From Candidatus Woesearchaeota archaeon (GTDB lineage: Archaea > Nanobdellota > Nanobdellia > Woesearchaeales > BM511): 44,733 bases of DNA. The number at the start of each line of letters is the position of its first letter. The stretch's first letter is position 1. Below, piece by piece: positions 8,431 through 17,102 of the stretch. The translations under genes and the position numbers were made by a program. The notes under the pieces were generated by a model. The model had not been told where the DNA came from. It worked only from the letters and a program-made list of their open reading frames with translations, and ran no database searches. The DNA lies in NCBI GenBank assembly GCA_018221135.1, contig JAAOYB010000030.1, positions 1-44,733 of the forward strand, in the 5' to 3' direction.

Positions 8431-8474
8431 TCCCCCAAAGGACCATAATTCTTTTGGGGGACCCCCTTTTTTTC
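8431..8474 (+). terminator. Hairpin with T tract downstream of ftsZ
   Basis: TCCCCCAAA (8431-8439) pairs with TTTGGGGGA (8453-8461) over 9 bp, and the T-rich stretch CCTTTTTTTCT follows. This resembles an intrinsic terminator and would end the ftsZ transcript about 85 bases before the rubrerythrin start. Its G tract could alternatively pair with the upstream C tracts at 8362-8376. Confidence 0.5.
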
Positions 8475-8558
8475 TAACACTTTTTTTAAGGAAAACTTTA
8501 TTAATACTCAGCGAATAATTCTTTTATCAAAAAAAAATTATTTGGGTGAGTATAGAAG

Positions 8559-9074
8559 ATGTTTCAGTTATTTAAGTGTCAGATTTGCGGAGATCCTTAC
8601 CTTGGTGATGAGACTCTTAGTAAGTGCCCGTTTTGCGGCGCTCCAAAAAATTATATTGTAGAAGCAAGGGAGTACATTGATTACTTCGCGCAACAAATCG
8701 ATTTCTCAACAAAAGAACTTGATAATTTCAAAAAAGCACTTGATTTGGAGATTGGAAACGCCTCTTTTTATTCAAAAGCAGCGGTTACTAGCAGCGACGC
8801 TTATTTTAAGAGTTTGTTCAAAGCCCTCTTCAAGGTTGAGAACGAACACGCAGACGTCTTTACAAAGCATCTTAAGACTGTTAAGCCAGAAATCGATAAG
8901 AGCATAGAGGCAGACCAAGACGGTCACACAAACCTACTTGAGAGTCATAGGAGGGAACAAATAGCTATAGAGTCGTACCAGAACTTCTATAACGAGGCAA
9001 CGACTCCTAGAGCGAAACAAATCTTTGAAGCACTAGTAAAAATCGAGAAAGACCACTTAGGACTAGAAGACTAA
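8559..9074 (+). CDS. Reverse-domain rubrerythrin-like diiron protein
   Basis: 171 residues. An N-terminal rubredoxin-like iron site (C-Q-I-C-G-D-P near residue 8 and C-P-F-C-G-A-P near 23) is followed by a four-helix ferritin-like domain with E-I-G-N-A-S-F-Y, the ExxH motif ENEH near 93, and E-K-D-H near 165. Rubredoxin-first order is the 'reverse' rubrerythrin arrangement known from anaerobes, which reduces hydrogen peroxide. It points to an anaerobe with some oxygen exposure. It has its own AT-rich promoter after the ftsZ terminator, and ends just before the convergent purF. Confidence 0.85.
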   Translation: MFQLFKCQICGDPYLGDETLSKCPFCGAPKNYIVEAREYIDYFAQQIDFSTKELDNFKKALDLEIGNASFYSKAAVTSSDAYFKSLFKALFKVENEHADVFTKHLKTVKPEIDKSIEADQDGHTNLLESHRREQIAIESYQNFYNEATTPRAKQIFEALVKIEKDHLGLED

Positions 9075-9084
9075 CTCTTCTTTT

Positions 9085-10602
9085 TTATCCTCTTTTTTCT
9101 AATTCAAAATTTTTTTGACCCCACTCAGTAGGATATTCTCCGCTGAAACAAGCATCACAAAAACCTTCGTGGCCAACGGCTTTTAAGATACTTTCTAAAT
9201 CATTATATCGAAGAGAGTCAGCTCCGATATAATCGGCGATTTCTTCCATTTGCATCGTAGCAGCCACTAATTCTGCTTGGGTAGGCATATCAATTCCATA
9301 AGAACAAGGATAAATATTAGGTGGCGCGCCAATCCTTACATGAATTTCGCTAGCACCCCCTTCTTCTTTTACACTTTTTATTACGCTCCTCGTAGTAGTT
9401 CCTCTAACAATACTATCATCAAGTAAGACTACTACTTTTCCTTCCACAATTCCTGGGCTTATATCAAATTTATGATCTATTCTTTGTTGACGCCTATCAA
9501 TATCATCAGTTGTAAAAGTGCGGCTACTATCCGATTTTATTAAGATTTCAATAGCAGAAACATCTATTTTCCTCTCTCTCAGTCCTTTTACGTATCCATT
9601 AACCATGGGGCGTGGAGTTTCAGGGATAGGTGCTACTAATGCTCCATTAAAATCATAATCTTCTTTTAATGCAAGCATAGCACCCATTTGCTCTCTTGAT
9701 TTTTGAACATTAACTCCATCAAGAACAGATGGCGCGTTTGCAAAGTAAATAAGTTCAAAGACGCACAAACTTTTTTTTCTTGGTTTTGCAAATTCAAAAG
9801 GGCCATGGATGCCTTTCTCGTTTGCAATCATTAGTTCTCCAGGCATTAAATCCTTAACTTTTCCATCAGTTACTTTATGTAAAGCAACGCTTTCAGATGC
9901 AGCGTAAAAACCGCTAGGATCTATGCTGTAAGCTAAAGGTTTAAAACCATGAGGGTCTCTAGCTATTATTAAGTTACCATTACCATCAAGATATGATAAG
10001 CTATAAGCTCCATCGAACTTATTTGATATCTTAGAAAACATATTAACAAAATCTTCGATTGAAGGAATTCTATCTAAGTGAAATAATTCTCTTGTTAGTG
10101 ATATTTTTATTAATTCTGTATCTGTTTTTGTTTTTAGGTGATAATTTTCTTCCTCTCCTCCTACTTCTTCCATTAATTCTTCAAAGTTCGCAAGGTTTCC
10201 ATTCCACCCAAAAGCAAAATTCTTGAAACGTTTATCATGTTCTTGAACATAAGGTTGAGCTCGAATTCTGTTTCTTTCTTCATCTTCAACTCTTAGGTTA
10301 TCAGAAGTCGCGTACCTTACATGACCTATACTTATAGGTCCAGCAAGATAAGCCATTTTTTCGTTAAACTGATTTGTGCCAGGTTCTCCGAAGGCTTCTT
10401 TGACTTTTCCAAGTCTTTTCTCAATACGAATAATAGAACCTTCATCTTTTTCTCTGTAAGTCGCTATGCCACATGATAAATCTCCTCTGTTTTGAATAGA
10501 ATTTAGCATTTCATATACAAGTCTAGGGGGAAGTTCATCGTTTCCATGCAATATTTTTACTGCTGCTACTCCGCATTCATCACGAAGCTTATCTTCAATC
10601 AT
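9085..10602 (-). CDS. purF: Amidophosphoribosyltransferase (PurF-like)
   Basis: 505 residues. N-terminal glutamine amidotransferase domain: the nucleophile is probably Cys10 (E-C-G-V-A-A-V) after a 9-residue propeptide, with GHVRYATSD and WNGNLANFEEL motifs. The phosphoribosyltransferase domain has the PRPP loop VVLLDDSIVRGTTTRS. Cysteines in KKSLCVFELIYFANAPS and GFCDACFSGEYP match positions of the [4Fe-4S] ligands of Bacillus-type PurF. It catalyses the first step of purine synthesis, PRPP plus glutamine to phosphoribosylamine. No other purine genes are in the window. The usual NRGQDSAG appears as NRGDLSCG, a small deviation near the glutamine site, so a divergent paralogue is possible. Confidence 0.88.
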   Translation of the reverse strand: MIEDKLRDECGVAAVKILHGNDELPPRLVYEMLNSIQNRGDLSCGIATYREKDEGSIIRIEKRLGKVKEAFGEPGTNQFNEKMAYLAGPISIGHVRYATSDNLRVEDEERNRIRAQPYVQEHDKRFKNFAFGWNGNLANFEELMEEVGGEEENYHLKTKTDTELIKISLTRELFHLDRIPSIEDFVNMFSKISNKFDGAYSLSYLDGNGNLIIARDPHGFKPLAYSIDPSGFYAASESVALHKVTDGKVKDLMPGELMIANEKGIHGPFEFAKPRKKSLCVFELIYFANAPSVLDGVNVQKSREQMGAMLALKEDYDFNGALVAPIPETPRPMVNGYVKGLRERKIDVSAIEILIKSDSSRTFTTDDIDRRQQRIDHKFDISPGIVEGKVVVLLDDSIVRGTTTRSVIKSVKEEGGASEIHVRIGAPPNIYPCSYGIDMPTQAELVAATMQMEEIADYIGADSLRYNDLESILKAVGHEGFCDACFSGEYPTEWGQKNFELEKRG

Positions 10603-10641
10603 GTACTACTCGAGAATGCGAACAATTATATAAACGTTACT

Positions 10642-12405
10642 TTACCTTTTTTGCTTCTTAAAGAATTCTTCAACCATAAAGATGGTGCTTGCGTCGTCTA
10701 CTCCCCTATCCTCTCGAAGCCTAGCTACTCGAGGGAACCTAAGAGCAAAACCACTACTATAATTAGTGCTTTTCTGGATTTCTTCGTAATTTACTTCGAT
10801 TACTACTTCGGCTCGAACTATGACTTCTTTGCCGTGTTCTTCGATGATTAAAGGTTTTAGAAGTTCTGTCATCCGCTCAAAAGTCACGGCTCCTTCGCTT
10901 TCTAATTCTTTTATACCTGTGCCGACTTTTCCGATCTCTAATAATTCACCTGCTTCGTCAATGATACCTATCTTGAAGCTTGTAAGCCAACTGCTTCTTT
11001 TTCCTTCTCCCCACTCAGCGCCTGTGACCACGACGTCTAAGCTTTCCATTACGGGTTTTATCTTAACCCAACCACCAACACGGTTCCCAGGCTTGTAAGG
11101 ACCATCTAATCTCTTCATGATGACTCCTTCCTCGCCCGCGTTTAAGCTATCTTTATAGAATTTCTCAGCGGTTTTGTCATCTTCGGTGATTATTCCTTTG
11201 GCTAAAATAATTTTTTTAGGCGTCTCTTTCAAAATTTTTCTTAGTTTTTCCAAACGATTCTCTAAAGGTTCCTCTATCAAGCTTTTTCCTTGATAGTAAA
11301 GAATGTCAAAGACGTTAAGCTCCACAGGAAGTTTTTCAGATAACTTTTTTATATCATATTTTCTCCTAATTCGCTGACTTATTTTCTGAAAAGGCATGTA
11401 CTCCCCTGTCTTCTTATCAAAACCCACAGCTTCGCCATCAATGATGAATTCTTTACCACTAACGTTTTTCTTAACATAATCGATGATTTCAGGAAATTGT
11501 GTAGTTACGTTTTCAAGTCTCCTAGTAAAAAGAGTGACTTTGTCCCCAACTTTGTGGATTTGCATCCTAAACCCATCGTATTTGTATTCGATACGAGCAG
11601 GTCTGCCTACTTTTTTGAAACCTTCATCTATGCCTTCAACTTTCTGGGCTAACATAACTTTTAATGGCTTATTAATCTTAATACCAACTCTTCCTAAAGC
11701 TTTCTTGCCTTGCTTGCAAAGCTTAGCAACTTCTCGAAACTCATTAAGCATGTTATACGCTCTCTCAACTAAGGCGACGTATTCGTTGTAGACGTCTCTT
11801 TTATCCTCATCAAAAACTATGTTGTTAGCTTCTTTGTCGTATGTTAAGCCTATTTCTTTATCGAACCACGCCCAGACAAAAGCATCCCTGATTGAGCCGT
11901 CTCCTACGCCGACGCGCATCTCTTCAAGAACAGTTCTCACAATGTACTTGGCTTCTAAAGGCTTAGCACTCGTTAAGAGTTCTGCTATTAAGTTAAGTTT
12001 TTTCTCAACACTACCCAGCCCCTCAACCAAAGGCAAACGTCTTAGGTTATCAAAAACTTTTTTGACGCTAAGCTTGGTAGAGAAAAGAGTTACTTGCTTT
12101 TTTTTGCCTACGAGGTTCTCTGCGACTAATCCGAGATCCCCTGTTCTTCTCCACTCATCCTCGACTTCTCTAAGACTCATACCTGTGCTGATACTAATCG
12201 CTTTTACTATTAATTTAGAACTAACACCCAGTTTTTCTTTGTCTTGTTCTGAGAAAACTTTGCCTCTGATTAAGTTGATGAGGTTGTCTAAGTCTTCTAT
12301 CTCGACTTTTTTTAAGAATTCACTCAAGTAATAAGTCTTAAGTAGCCTCTTAGGCGTGCTTTGCATATCCTCATAGAGGCTTACTAGTTTAGAATACATC
12401 ATCAT
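10642..12405 (-). CDS. lig: ATP-dependent DNA ligase, archaeal type
   Basis: 587 residues, a normal length for archaeal LigI. The adenylated lysine is K275 in E-Y-K-Y-D-G-F-R. Motifs III-V follow: FIIDGEAVGF, NVFDILYYQG, GEEGVIMKR and GGWVKIKP. The N-terminal DNA-binding domain spans about 1-215 and the OB-fold the end. It joins Okazaki fragments and seals nicks using ATP. Three ATG codons in a row open the frame (M-M-M-Y-S); the outermost is used here. It is divergent from the nitroreductase gene with a 44-base shared promoter region. Confidence 0.95.
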   Translation of the reverse strand: MMMYSKLVSLYEDMQSTPKRLLKTYYLSEFLKKVEIEDLDNLINLIRGKVFSEQDKEKLGVSSKLIVKAISISTGMSLREVEDEWRRTGDLGLVAENLVGKKKQVTLFSTKLSVKKVFDNLRRLPLVEGLGSVEKKLNLIAELLTSAKPLEAKYIVRTVLEEMRVGVGDGSIRDAFVWAWFDKEIGLTYDKEANNIVFDEDKRDVYNEYVALVERAYNMLNEFREVAKLCKQGKKALGRVGIKINKPLKVMLAQKVEGIDEGFKKVGRPARIEYKYDGFRMQIHKVGDKVTLFTRRLENVTTQFPEIIDYVKKNVSGKEFIIDGEAVGFDKKTGEYMPFQKISQRIRRKYDIKKLSEKLPVELNVFDILYYQGKSLIEEPLENRLEKLRKILKETPKKIILAKGIITEDDKTAEKFYKDSLNAGEEGVIMKRLDGPYKPGNRVGGWVKIKPVMESLDVVVTGAEWGEGKRSSWLTSFKIGIIDEAGELLEIGKVGTGIKELESEGAVTFERMTELLKPLIIEEHGKEVIVRAEVVIEVNYEEIQKSTNYSSGFALRFPRVARLREDRGVDDASTIFMVEEFFKKQKR

Positions 12406-12449
12406 AATAAAAAAATATAAATACTATTATTTTTAAATATATTCATTAG

Positions 12450-13193
12450 ATGGAAACTTTAGAAGCCATAGGTAAGCGTCGAAGCATAAAAAAATTCTTA
12501 GACAACCCAGTAGACATGACCAAGATAGGAGTCATCCTAGACGCAGGAGCAAAGGCTCCAAACGCGGGGAACCTCCAAGATTACAGGTTCATAGTAATAA
12601 AAGACAAAGCAGTAATAGAAGGAGTCGCGAGGGCTTGTCTTCATCAGACTTGGATAGCAGGCGCACCGCTAATAATAGTTATTGGTAGCAAAGGAGAAAA
12701 AACAGCTTATTACTATAAAGAACAAAAAGACATGTTCGTAAATCATAACTGCGCAGCCGCGGCTATGAACATGATACTCGCAACCACGGATCTTGGATTA
12801 TCAACTACGTGGGTCGGAGCGTTTAGTGAAGTCGAACTAAGAAACGTTCTTGGAATGCCAGGAGACGTAACACCCCAAGTAGTGCTCCCTATAGGGTACG
12901 CGGATGAAGAAGTCCCAGAACCAGCGCATTACAAACTTGAAAACTTCATTTTCTTAGAGAAGTGGGGCAACAAGATAAAAGACAAAGAATGGCTCTTAAA
13001 AGACTATAACATACTTGGTAGGAGTATTCAGAAAGCAGAAGGGTTATTCAGTCATCTTCAAAGCGTGTTTAAAGATATTGGGGCTAAGTTCAAGCGAGAC
13101 TCAGAAAAAGCAAAGATTGAGAAGAAGATGGACGCCCAGGAGATCCCTGAAGAGCTGAGTAAAGCTAAGGAAGAAGTAGATAAAAAAGATTAA
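12450..13193 (+). CDS. Nitroreductase-family flavoprotein with charged C-terminal extension
   Basis: 247 residues. The N-terminal 170 residues are a nitroreductase fold: KRRSIKKFLDNPVD (FMN phosphate-binding Arg/Ser), DAGAKAPNAGNLQDYRF, AAAAMNMILATTDLGLSTTWVGAF and VVLPIGYADE. It probably reduces a nitro, quinone or flavin-type substrate with NAD(P)H. The last 70 residues are charged and helical (KAEGLFSHLQSVFKDIGAKF onwards), not part of the core fold, and may be a coiled-coil or interaction tail. The substrate is not known. Confidence 0.85.
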   Translation: METLEAIGKRRSIKKFLDNPVDMTKIGVILDAGAKAPNAGNLQDYRFIVIKDKAVIEGVARACLHQTWIAGAPLIIVIGSKGEKTAYYYKEQKDMFVNHNCAAAAMNMILATTDLGLSTTWVGAFSEVELRNVLGMPGDVTPQVVLPIGYADEEVPEPAHYKLENFIFLEKWGNKIKDKEWLLKDYNILGRSIQKAEGLFSHLQSVFKDIGAKFKRDSEKAKIEKKMDAQEIPEELSKAKEEVDKKD

Positions 13194-13236
13194 TTCTAAC
13201 TAGTAAACTAACTATTTTTGTTCTCAGCACCTAAAA

Positions 13237-13565
13237 CTATATGTTGATTAAAGCTTTTGATTCCCCGCAGAAAAAGAAGGTTCGCCTAACAGTTTTTATC
13301 TCTGTGTCTTGTAGTAATCTACGTATTCTTTTTAGTTGCTTTGCCGCTTTGTGTATTCTGTGACTGCATTTTACTTCGTAGATGTCGTATGCTCCTTCTT
13401 TTACTCCTATTAAATCTATTTCTCCTACTAGTCGTTTCTTGTTGCTAAAAAGGGGTATGTGGTGCAGAACAAAGTCGTAGTTGTCTTCTACTAGGTTTGA
13501 AAGCTCCTCGACGTATAAGTCGTGTTTGCTCAGTTTTTTTGGGGGTATTTTGAGACACCTTCCAT
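13237..13565 (-). pseudogene. Small PD-(D/E)XK nuclease with a one-base frameshift near the start
   Basis: This fills most of the 476-base gap 13194-13669. A reading frame of about 100 codons ends at TAG 13237-13239 and contains VGEIDLIGVK then YDIYEVKCS, the classic D...ExK nuclease core, with a basic helix after it. It has no ATG, GTG or TTG before its upstream stop. In another frame ATG 13563-13565 starts MEGVSKYPQKN and hits TGA right after a C5-A7 run. Adding one base in that run joins the two frames into a 109-residue protein. A true pseudogene, a sequencing error or slippage are all possible. Confidence 0.6.
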
Positions 13566-13590
13566 TGAGACACTTTAAAAAAAGAATCTC

Positions 13591-13612
13591 CAGTATACAT
13601 TAATGTATACTG
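13591..13612. promoter_or_regulatory. 22-bp perfect palindrome in the nuclease gene promoter
   Basis: The half-site CAGTATACATT is followed at once by its exact reverse complement. On the minus strand a TATA-like stretch (about 13616-13625) lies just upstream, so the palindrome would overlap the transcription start of the frameshifted nuclease gene, about 26 bases before its ATG. This is a typical repressor position; a 5' hairpin is the alternative. Confidence 0.55.
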
Positions 13613-13669
13613 ATGTATATAAATATTTCTGTGTTTGAAAACAACAAAAAAAAGAAAAAGAAACTACGC

Positions 13670-15871
13670 TTAGTAGTATCTTGGTCTGTTCTGCGTGTAA
13701 GGAAGTTCTACTTCTCCTAAGTCTTCTAAGTCATTACCTAAGTCGTTTACTTTGATAAGCTTTGAGCTTACAGTGTATAAGTTGTCGTCTAAGTATAGGC
13801 TTCTCCTAACAGTTGACTCACTCCACCAAGGATAATAATTACTCTTAGTTGAGTCATGCTTTATCCTGCCCAGTTCTTCGAATCCGTCTTCGTCGATTTT
13901 GTAAACGTACGCTCCGTACCAAATACTATTACTGTTTAGGTACTCGCTAATTGTTTCTCTATCCGTCACAACTGTTACTGGAAGCACTAATAGGTTTCTG
14001 TCTTTGCTGAACAAGAACGCTTTGTGGTCATCAAGAACAGCGCTGCTGCTTCCTCTGTCACCGATTTCGACGCTATCAACGAGTTTTGGATTCTCATAGT
14101 CACTTACGTCGAACAAAGCGATTTTGACTCCTTGCACATTTACGCCTCCCCATTTGTTCTCCTCGGTTTCTTTACCTATCCCAATTATGTGGTTCTCATC
14201 GTAAGGATGCAAGTAATCGCTGAAACCAGGAAGCTTTAATTCGCCTAAGACTTCTGGTTTTTCAGGGTTGGATAAGTCTATTACGAAGAACGGATCAGTC
14301 TGCCTGAAGGTTACCATGAATAACTTGTCTCCCATGAACCTCGTACTAAATATTCTTTCGTCTTCTGCGATTTTCTCTAATTCCCCGATTACTTCCATCT
14401 CCGAGTCTAGTACGTAGACGTTGTTGTACTGAGTCCTCTTATTAGTCCAAACACTAACAGTAGTAGCAACCCTAAGATTCCCATCGTACTCATCAAGGCT
14501 GAACTGATTAAGGAGCGAGCCGTAGACTTCGCCCTGAGCCGCGTGTTCTATAACGCCGTCACTAATACTTATTTTTTGAATAATCGTTTTTCTCTCTTCT
14601 AAGACTTTTTTAGTGTCGTATTCTTCGAGAGCTTCTTGGATGTCCTCAAACATGTCCTCGTACTCTTCTTGCACGTCATCGTTCTTCTCTGCTAGTCTAA
14701 AGAAAGTGTTTAAGACATCAGAGATCTCCGCCCATTCTTCGTCTTCATCTAATCCTTTACCTATAACGCTTTGAATATCACTTTTTAGATCTCCTTCTAA
14801 TAATGGAAGTATTACGTCGTAGAACCTCCCCTTGTCGTATCCTGTATCGTAACGCATCCAAGAACGCCACCTACTCTGCTTCTGATAAGAGATGTAGATG
14901 TTGTCTTGTGAGACCATCAAAGTATTGCTGTAACCAAGCATGAAACTCTTAGAGTCAACTACTTCTTCTGAATCAATGTCGATGCTCGTAACAGTGTTAT
15001 ACTGGTAACTACTCTCTGGGTTGTCAAAATAAAAGATTTTAGGCCTAACAACCAAGTCACCCTGATAAATTATTGGCTCAACAACGCCGTAACCATCATG
15101 AACTCCTTCTTGGCTCACAACGTAAACCACGCCGCTTATCATCCTACTTTGAAAATACCTGCCAGGAAGCTCGAACTCCTCTTCCAAAACCGGTTTCTCC
15201 CTATCACTTATGTCATAGAGGTAAGCGTTTGTTTTTGGCTTATACGTCTGTCTTGGCATAATATCATATTTTTGGAAAAAATAACTTTTCTCATTAGTCT
15301 CATAAAAAACTAATAGTTTATCTTGGTATAAGAATAATTGAACTGCTCCGCTGCCATAATAATCATCACCTTCTACATCGAACTCAGTCTCACTCAATAT
15401 CTCCTGAGCGAAAGCATCGATAATGACTAATTTGTTATCTGCTAAGATGTAAATGTACTTATCATCATTTTTTATGAAGTCTGCTTCGTCAACTCCTTTT
15501 ACTTGGACGTTAGTCTGAGAATAATCCTCAGCTCCGCCTGCAGATGGCGCGTTTTGTATGCTCTCAGCAACGGCGCCATCCATAGCCATGCTCTCTACTG
15601 CCATCATAGGGGCGGCTAAGCTTTTCATCATGATATCAGCGCTGCTCCTTGATCCGCTTTGGCCTAGGAGCATGCTTGCTTCTATGAAGTTTTTGGCTTC
15701 GTCGAAATCTTCGAATTCTACTATTTGTTGAGTTGCGATGCCTCCAAGTAATAACTTGGATTCTAATCCTTGAGCTATGTCTATTTCTTGAAGAGTGCTT
15801 ATCTGCTCGCAACCAACAAAGAACACAAGTACTAATAATAAACTTGCTAAGATAATGTTTTTCTTCTTCAT
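13670..15871 (-). CDS. Secreted beta-propeller lipoprotein
   Basis: 733 residues. The N-terminus MKKKNIILASLLLVLVFFVGC is a lipoprotein-type signal with the probable lipidated Cys at 21. The segment QVKGVDEADFIKNDDKYIYILADNKLVIID is the hallmark of the secreted beta-propeller family (Pfam Beta_propel type) common in archaea and some Firmicutes. Further propeller blades follow to the C-terminus, with an acidic helical insertion around 340-410. It is expected on the outer face of the membrane; the ligand is unknown. Its start overlaps the stop of the upstream membrane-HTH gene by ATGA, so the two are translationally coupled and probably work together. Confidence 0.85.
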   Translation of the reverse strand: MKKKNIILASLLLVLVFFVGCEQISTLQEIDIAQGLESKLLLGGIATQQIVEFEDFDEAKNFIEASMLLGQSGSRSSADIMMKSLAAPMMAVESMAMDGAVAESIQNAPSAGGAEDYSQTNVQVKGVDEADFIKNDDKYIYILADNKLVIIDAFAQEILSETEFDVEGDDYYGSGAVQLFLYQDKLLVFYETNEKSYFFQKYDIMPRQTYKPKTNAYLYDISDREKPVLEEEFELPGRYFQSRMISGVVYVVSQEGVHDGYGVVEPIIYQGDLVVRPKIFYFDNPESSYQYNTVTSIDIDSEEVVDSKSFMLGYSNTLMVSQDNIYISYQKQSRWRSWMRYDTGYDKGRFYDVILPLLEGDLKSDIQSVIGKGLDEDEEWAEISDVLNTFFRLAEKNDDVQEEYEDMFEDIQEALEEYDTKKVLEERKTIIQKISISDGVIEHAAQGEVYGSLLNQFSLDEYDGNLRVATTVSVWTNKRTQYNNVYVLDSEMEVIGELEKIAEDERIFSTRFMGDKLFMVTFRQTDPFFVIDLSNPEKPEVLGELKLPGFSDYLHPYDENHIIGIGKETEENKWGGVNVQGVKIALFDVSDYENPKLVDSVEIGDRGSSSAVLDDHKAFLFSKDRNLLVLPVTVVTDRETISEYLNSNSIWYGAYVYKIDEDGFEELGRIKHDSTKSNYYPWWSESTVRRSLYLDDNLYTVSSKLIKVNDLGNDLEDLGEVELPYTQNRPRYY

Positions 15872-16458
15872 TTCTTTTTTCCTCCAACTATAACGTTTTT
15901 TTTCTTCATTAAGTACCCAACACTAAATCCTATTACTAGAACTGATACTATTAATATTATGAAAGGCGCAGCTTTTACTAATACGCAAGGCTCATTAATT
16001 ATTGGTGCCGCTGCCGCCATTGCTTCTGGAGCCGCTCTAAGAAGCATTGCGTCAGCTCCTGCTTCTGCTGTTTCTTGAACAGCCAAGCTCTTAGCTGCCA
16101 TAAAGTTTTGAGATATGAACTTGTCTTTTAATAAGTAAAGACTCGCGCTTATCGCCGCAACGGTGCTTATTGCTAGGGCGAACACGACTTTTATTTCTCT
16201 TGGCTCGATGAAGTTCTTTCCTTTGAATGTGAGTTTGTAGTACTTCCATTTCCTGCCTTCATCAAGTTTCTTGATTAAACCAGCGTTTTCTAGTATTGTT
16301 AGGTGTTCTTTTACTGCGCTGTTACTCATGCTTAGAGTGTCTGCTACTTCTGTTAAGGTGTGGTTTCGTTCTAATAAGAGTTTTAGGATGTTTATCCTGC
16401 TCTCCACGCTTAGCGCTTTAAAGGTTGATTTGTCTATGACAATCTTTTTTTCGTCCAT
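15868..16458 (-). CDS. Membrane-anchored ArsR-type winged-helix regulator
   Basis: 196 residues. Residues 1-80 form an ArsR-like winged helix (FKALSVESRINILKLLLERNHTLTEVADTLSMSNSAVKEHLTILENAGLIKK). Two membrane helices follow (about 90-110 and 162-184) with an Ala-rich external loop of about 50 residues holding one Cys, then a basic cytoplasmic end. The layout is a one-component transmembrane regulator: external loop outside, DNA-binding domain inside. It is coupled by ATGA to the secreted beta-propeller gene, which is a plausible sensor partner. Direct repeats lie just upstream of its ATG, suggesting autoregulation. Confidence 0.82.
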   Translation of the reverse strand: MDEKKIVIDKSTFKALSVESRINILKLLLERNHTLTEVADTLSMSNSAVKEHLTILENAGLIKKLDEGRKWKYYKLTFKGKNFIEPREIKVVFALAISTVAAISASLYLLKDKFISQNFMAAKSLAVQETAEAGADAMLLRAAPEAMAAAAPIINEPCVLVKAAPFIILIVSVLVIGFSVGYLMKKKNVIVGGKKK

Positions 16459-16464
16459 AAAGAA

Positions 16465-16485
16465 AACGTATATGCAAACGTATAT
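16465..16485. promoter_or_regulatory. Direct repeat AACGTATAT x2 at 12-bp spacing
   Basis: AACGTATAT occurs at 16465-16473 and 16477-16485, inside the promoter of the membrane-HTH gene, between the TATA-like TATTTAAATATA and the ATG at 16458. The spacing is close to one helical turn and would block a leaderless transcript. Probable autoregulatory operator. Confidence 0.45.
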
Positions 16486-16577
16486 TTAAATAGTTTATTT
16501 ATCTACAGTCAAAACCGAAACATAAAGAAAAAAAAGAAAATAAAAAAATAAGAAGTGAGGTGATTAGTAATTAATTA

Positions 16578-17102
16578 TTATTTTCTGACGCCCCTTTCTC
16601 TTTCGCTAATATCTTTTCTGACATAATCAGTCATCTTTTTCATTAAATGTTCATATTTATTTTGGCGGTCTTCATTAGCAAAAAGAGTGTGTTGAGTATT
16701 TGTAGCTCGATTTCTTAAGGTGACTTCCTCAATAACGCGGTCAATACCTCTATCTGTAAATATTAAGTCTTCTCCATTTTTTTGGTGAAAAGTTAACCTA
16801 CCAATTCCACGGTTGTTTTCATAACTTAAATCATCTTTATCAATCACGCCAACTACGCCATCAAACATTATGACTCTACCATTTTTGTCAACATCATAAA
16901 TAGGTTTTGTTCCTTTACGGCTTTTTTGCCCAGAAACGCTTTTTTTTGGACTATTATCTTCTCCTGGCAAGAAACCTTTAACATAATCTACAACTGGGTC
17001 GAAAAAAGGTTCTTTTAAGGCGGCTCCTCCAACTAATGTGGCTAAGCCTGCTCCGCTTAATGTTAAGAATTTTCTTCTGCTCATTCCCTTTTTTTCACTC
17101 AT
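16578..17102 (-). CDS. Tat-exported hypothetical protein
   Basis: 174 residues. The N-terminus has a twin-arginine signal: M-S-R-R-K-F-L-T-L-S-G then a short hydrophobic stretch (AGLATLVGGAAL). This implies export of a folded, possibly cofactor-containing protein. The mature part is hydrophilic with a predicted beta-rich centre (GRVIMFDGVVGVIDKDD, IGRLTFHQKNGEDLIFTDRG) and a helical end. No known family is recognised and no cofactor motif is seen. The start overlaps the stop of the upstream unknown gene by 8 bases, so they form a pair. tatA and tatC are not in the window. Confidence 0.65.
   Translation of the reverse strand: MSEKKGMSRRKFLTLSGAGLATLVGGAALKEPFFDPVVDYVKGFLPGEDNSPKKSVSGQKSRKGTKPIYDVDKNGRVIMFDGVVGVIDKDDLSYENNRGIGRLTFHQKNGEDLIFTDRGIDRVIEEVTLRNRATNTQHTLFANEDRQNKYEHLMKKMTDYVRKDISERERGVRK

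Noticed and set aside
8361-8436. G-quadruplex on the minus strand from four G tracts
   Set aside because: The tracts are there but two of the connecting loops are about 14 and 37 bases, too long for a convincing quadruplex; the RNA pairing explanation fits better.
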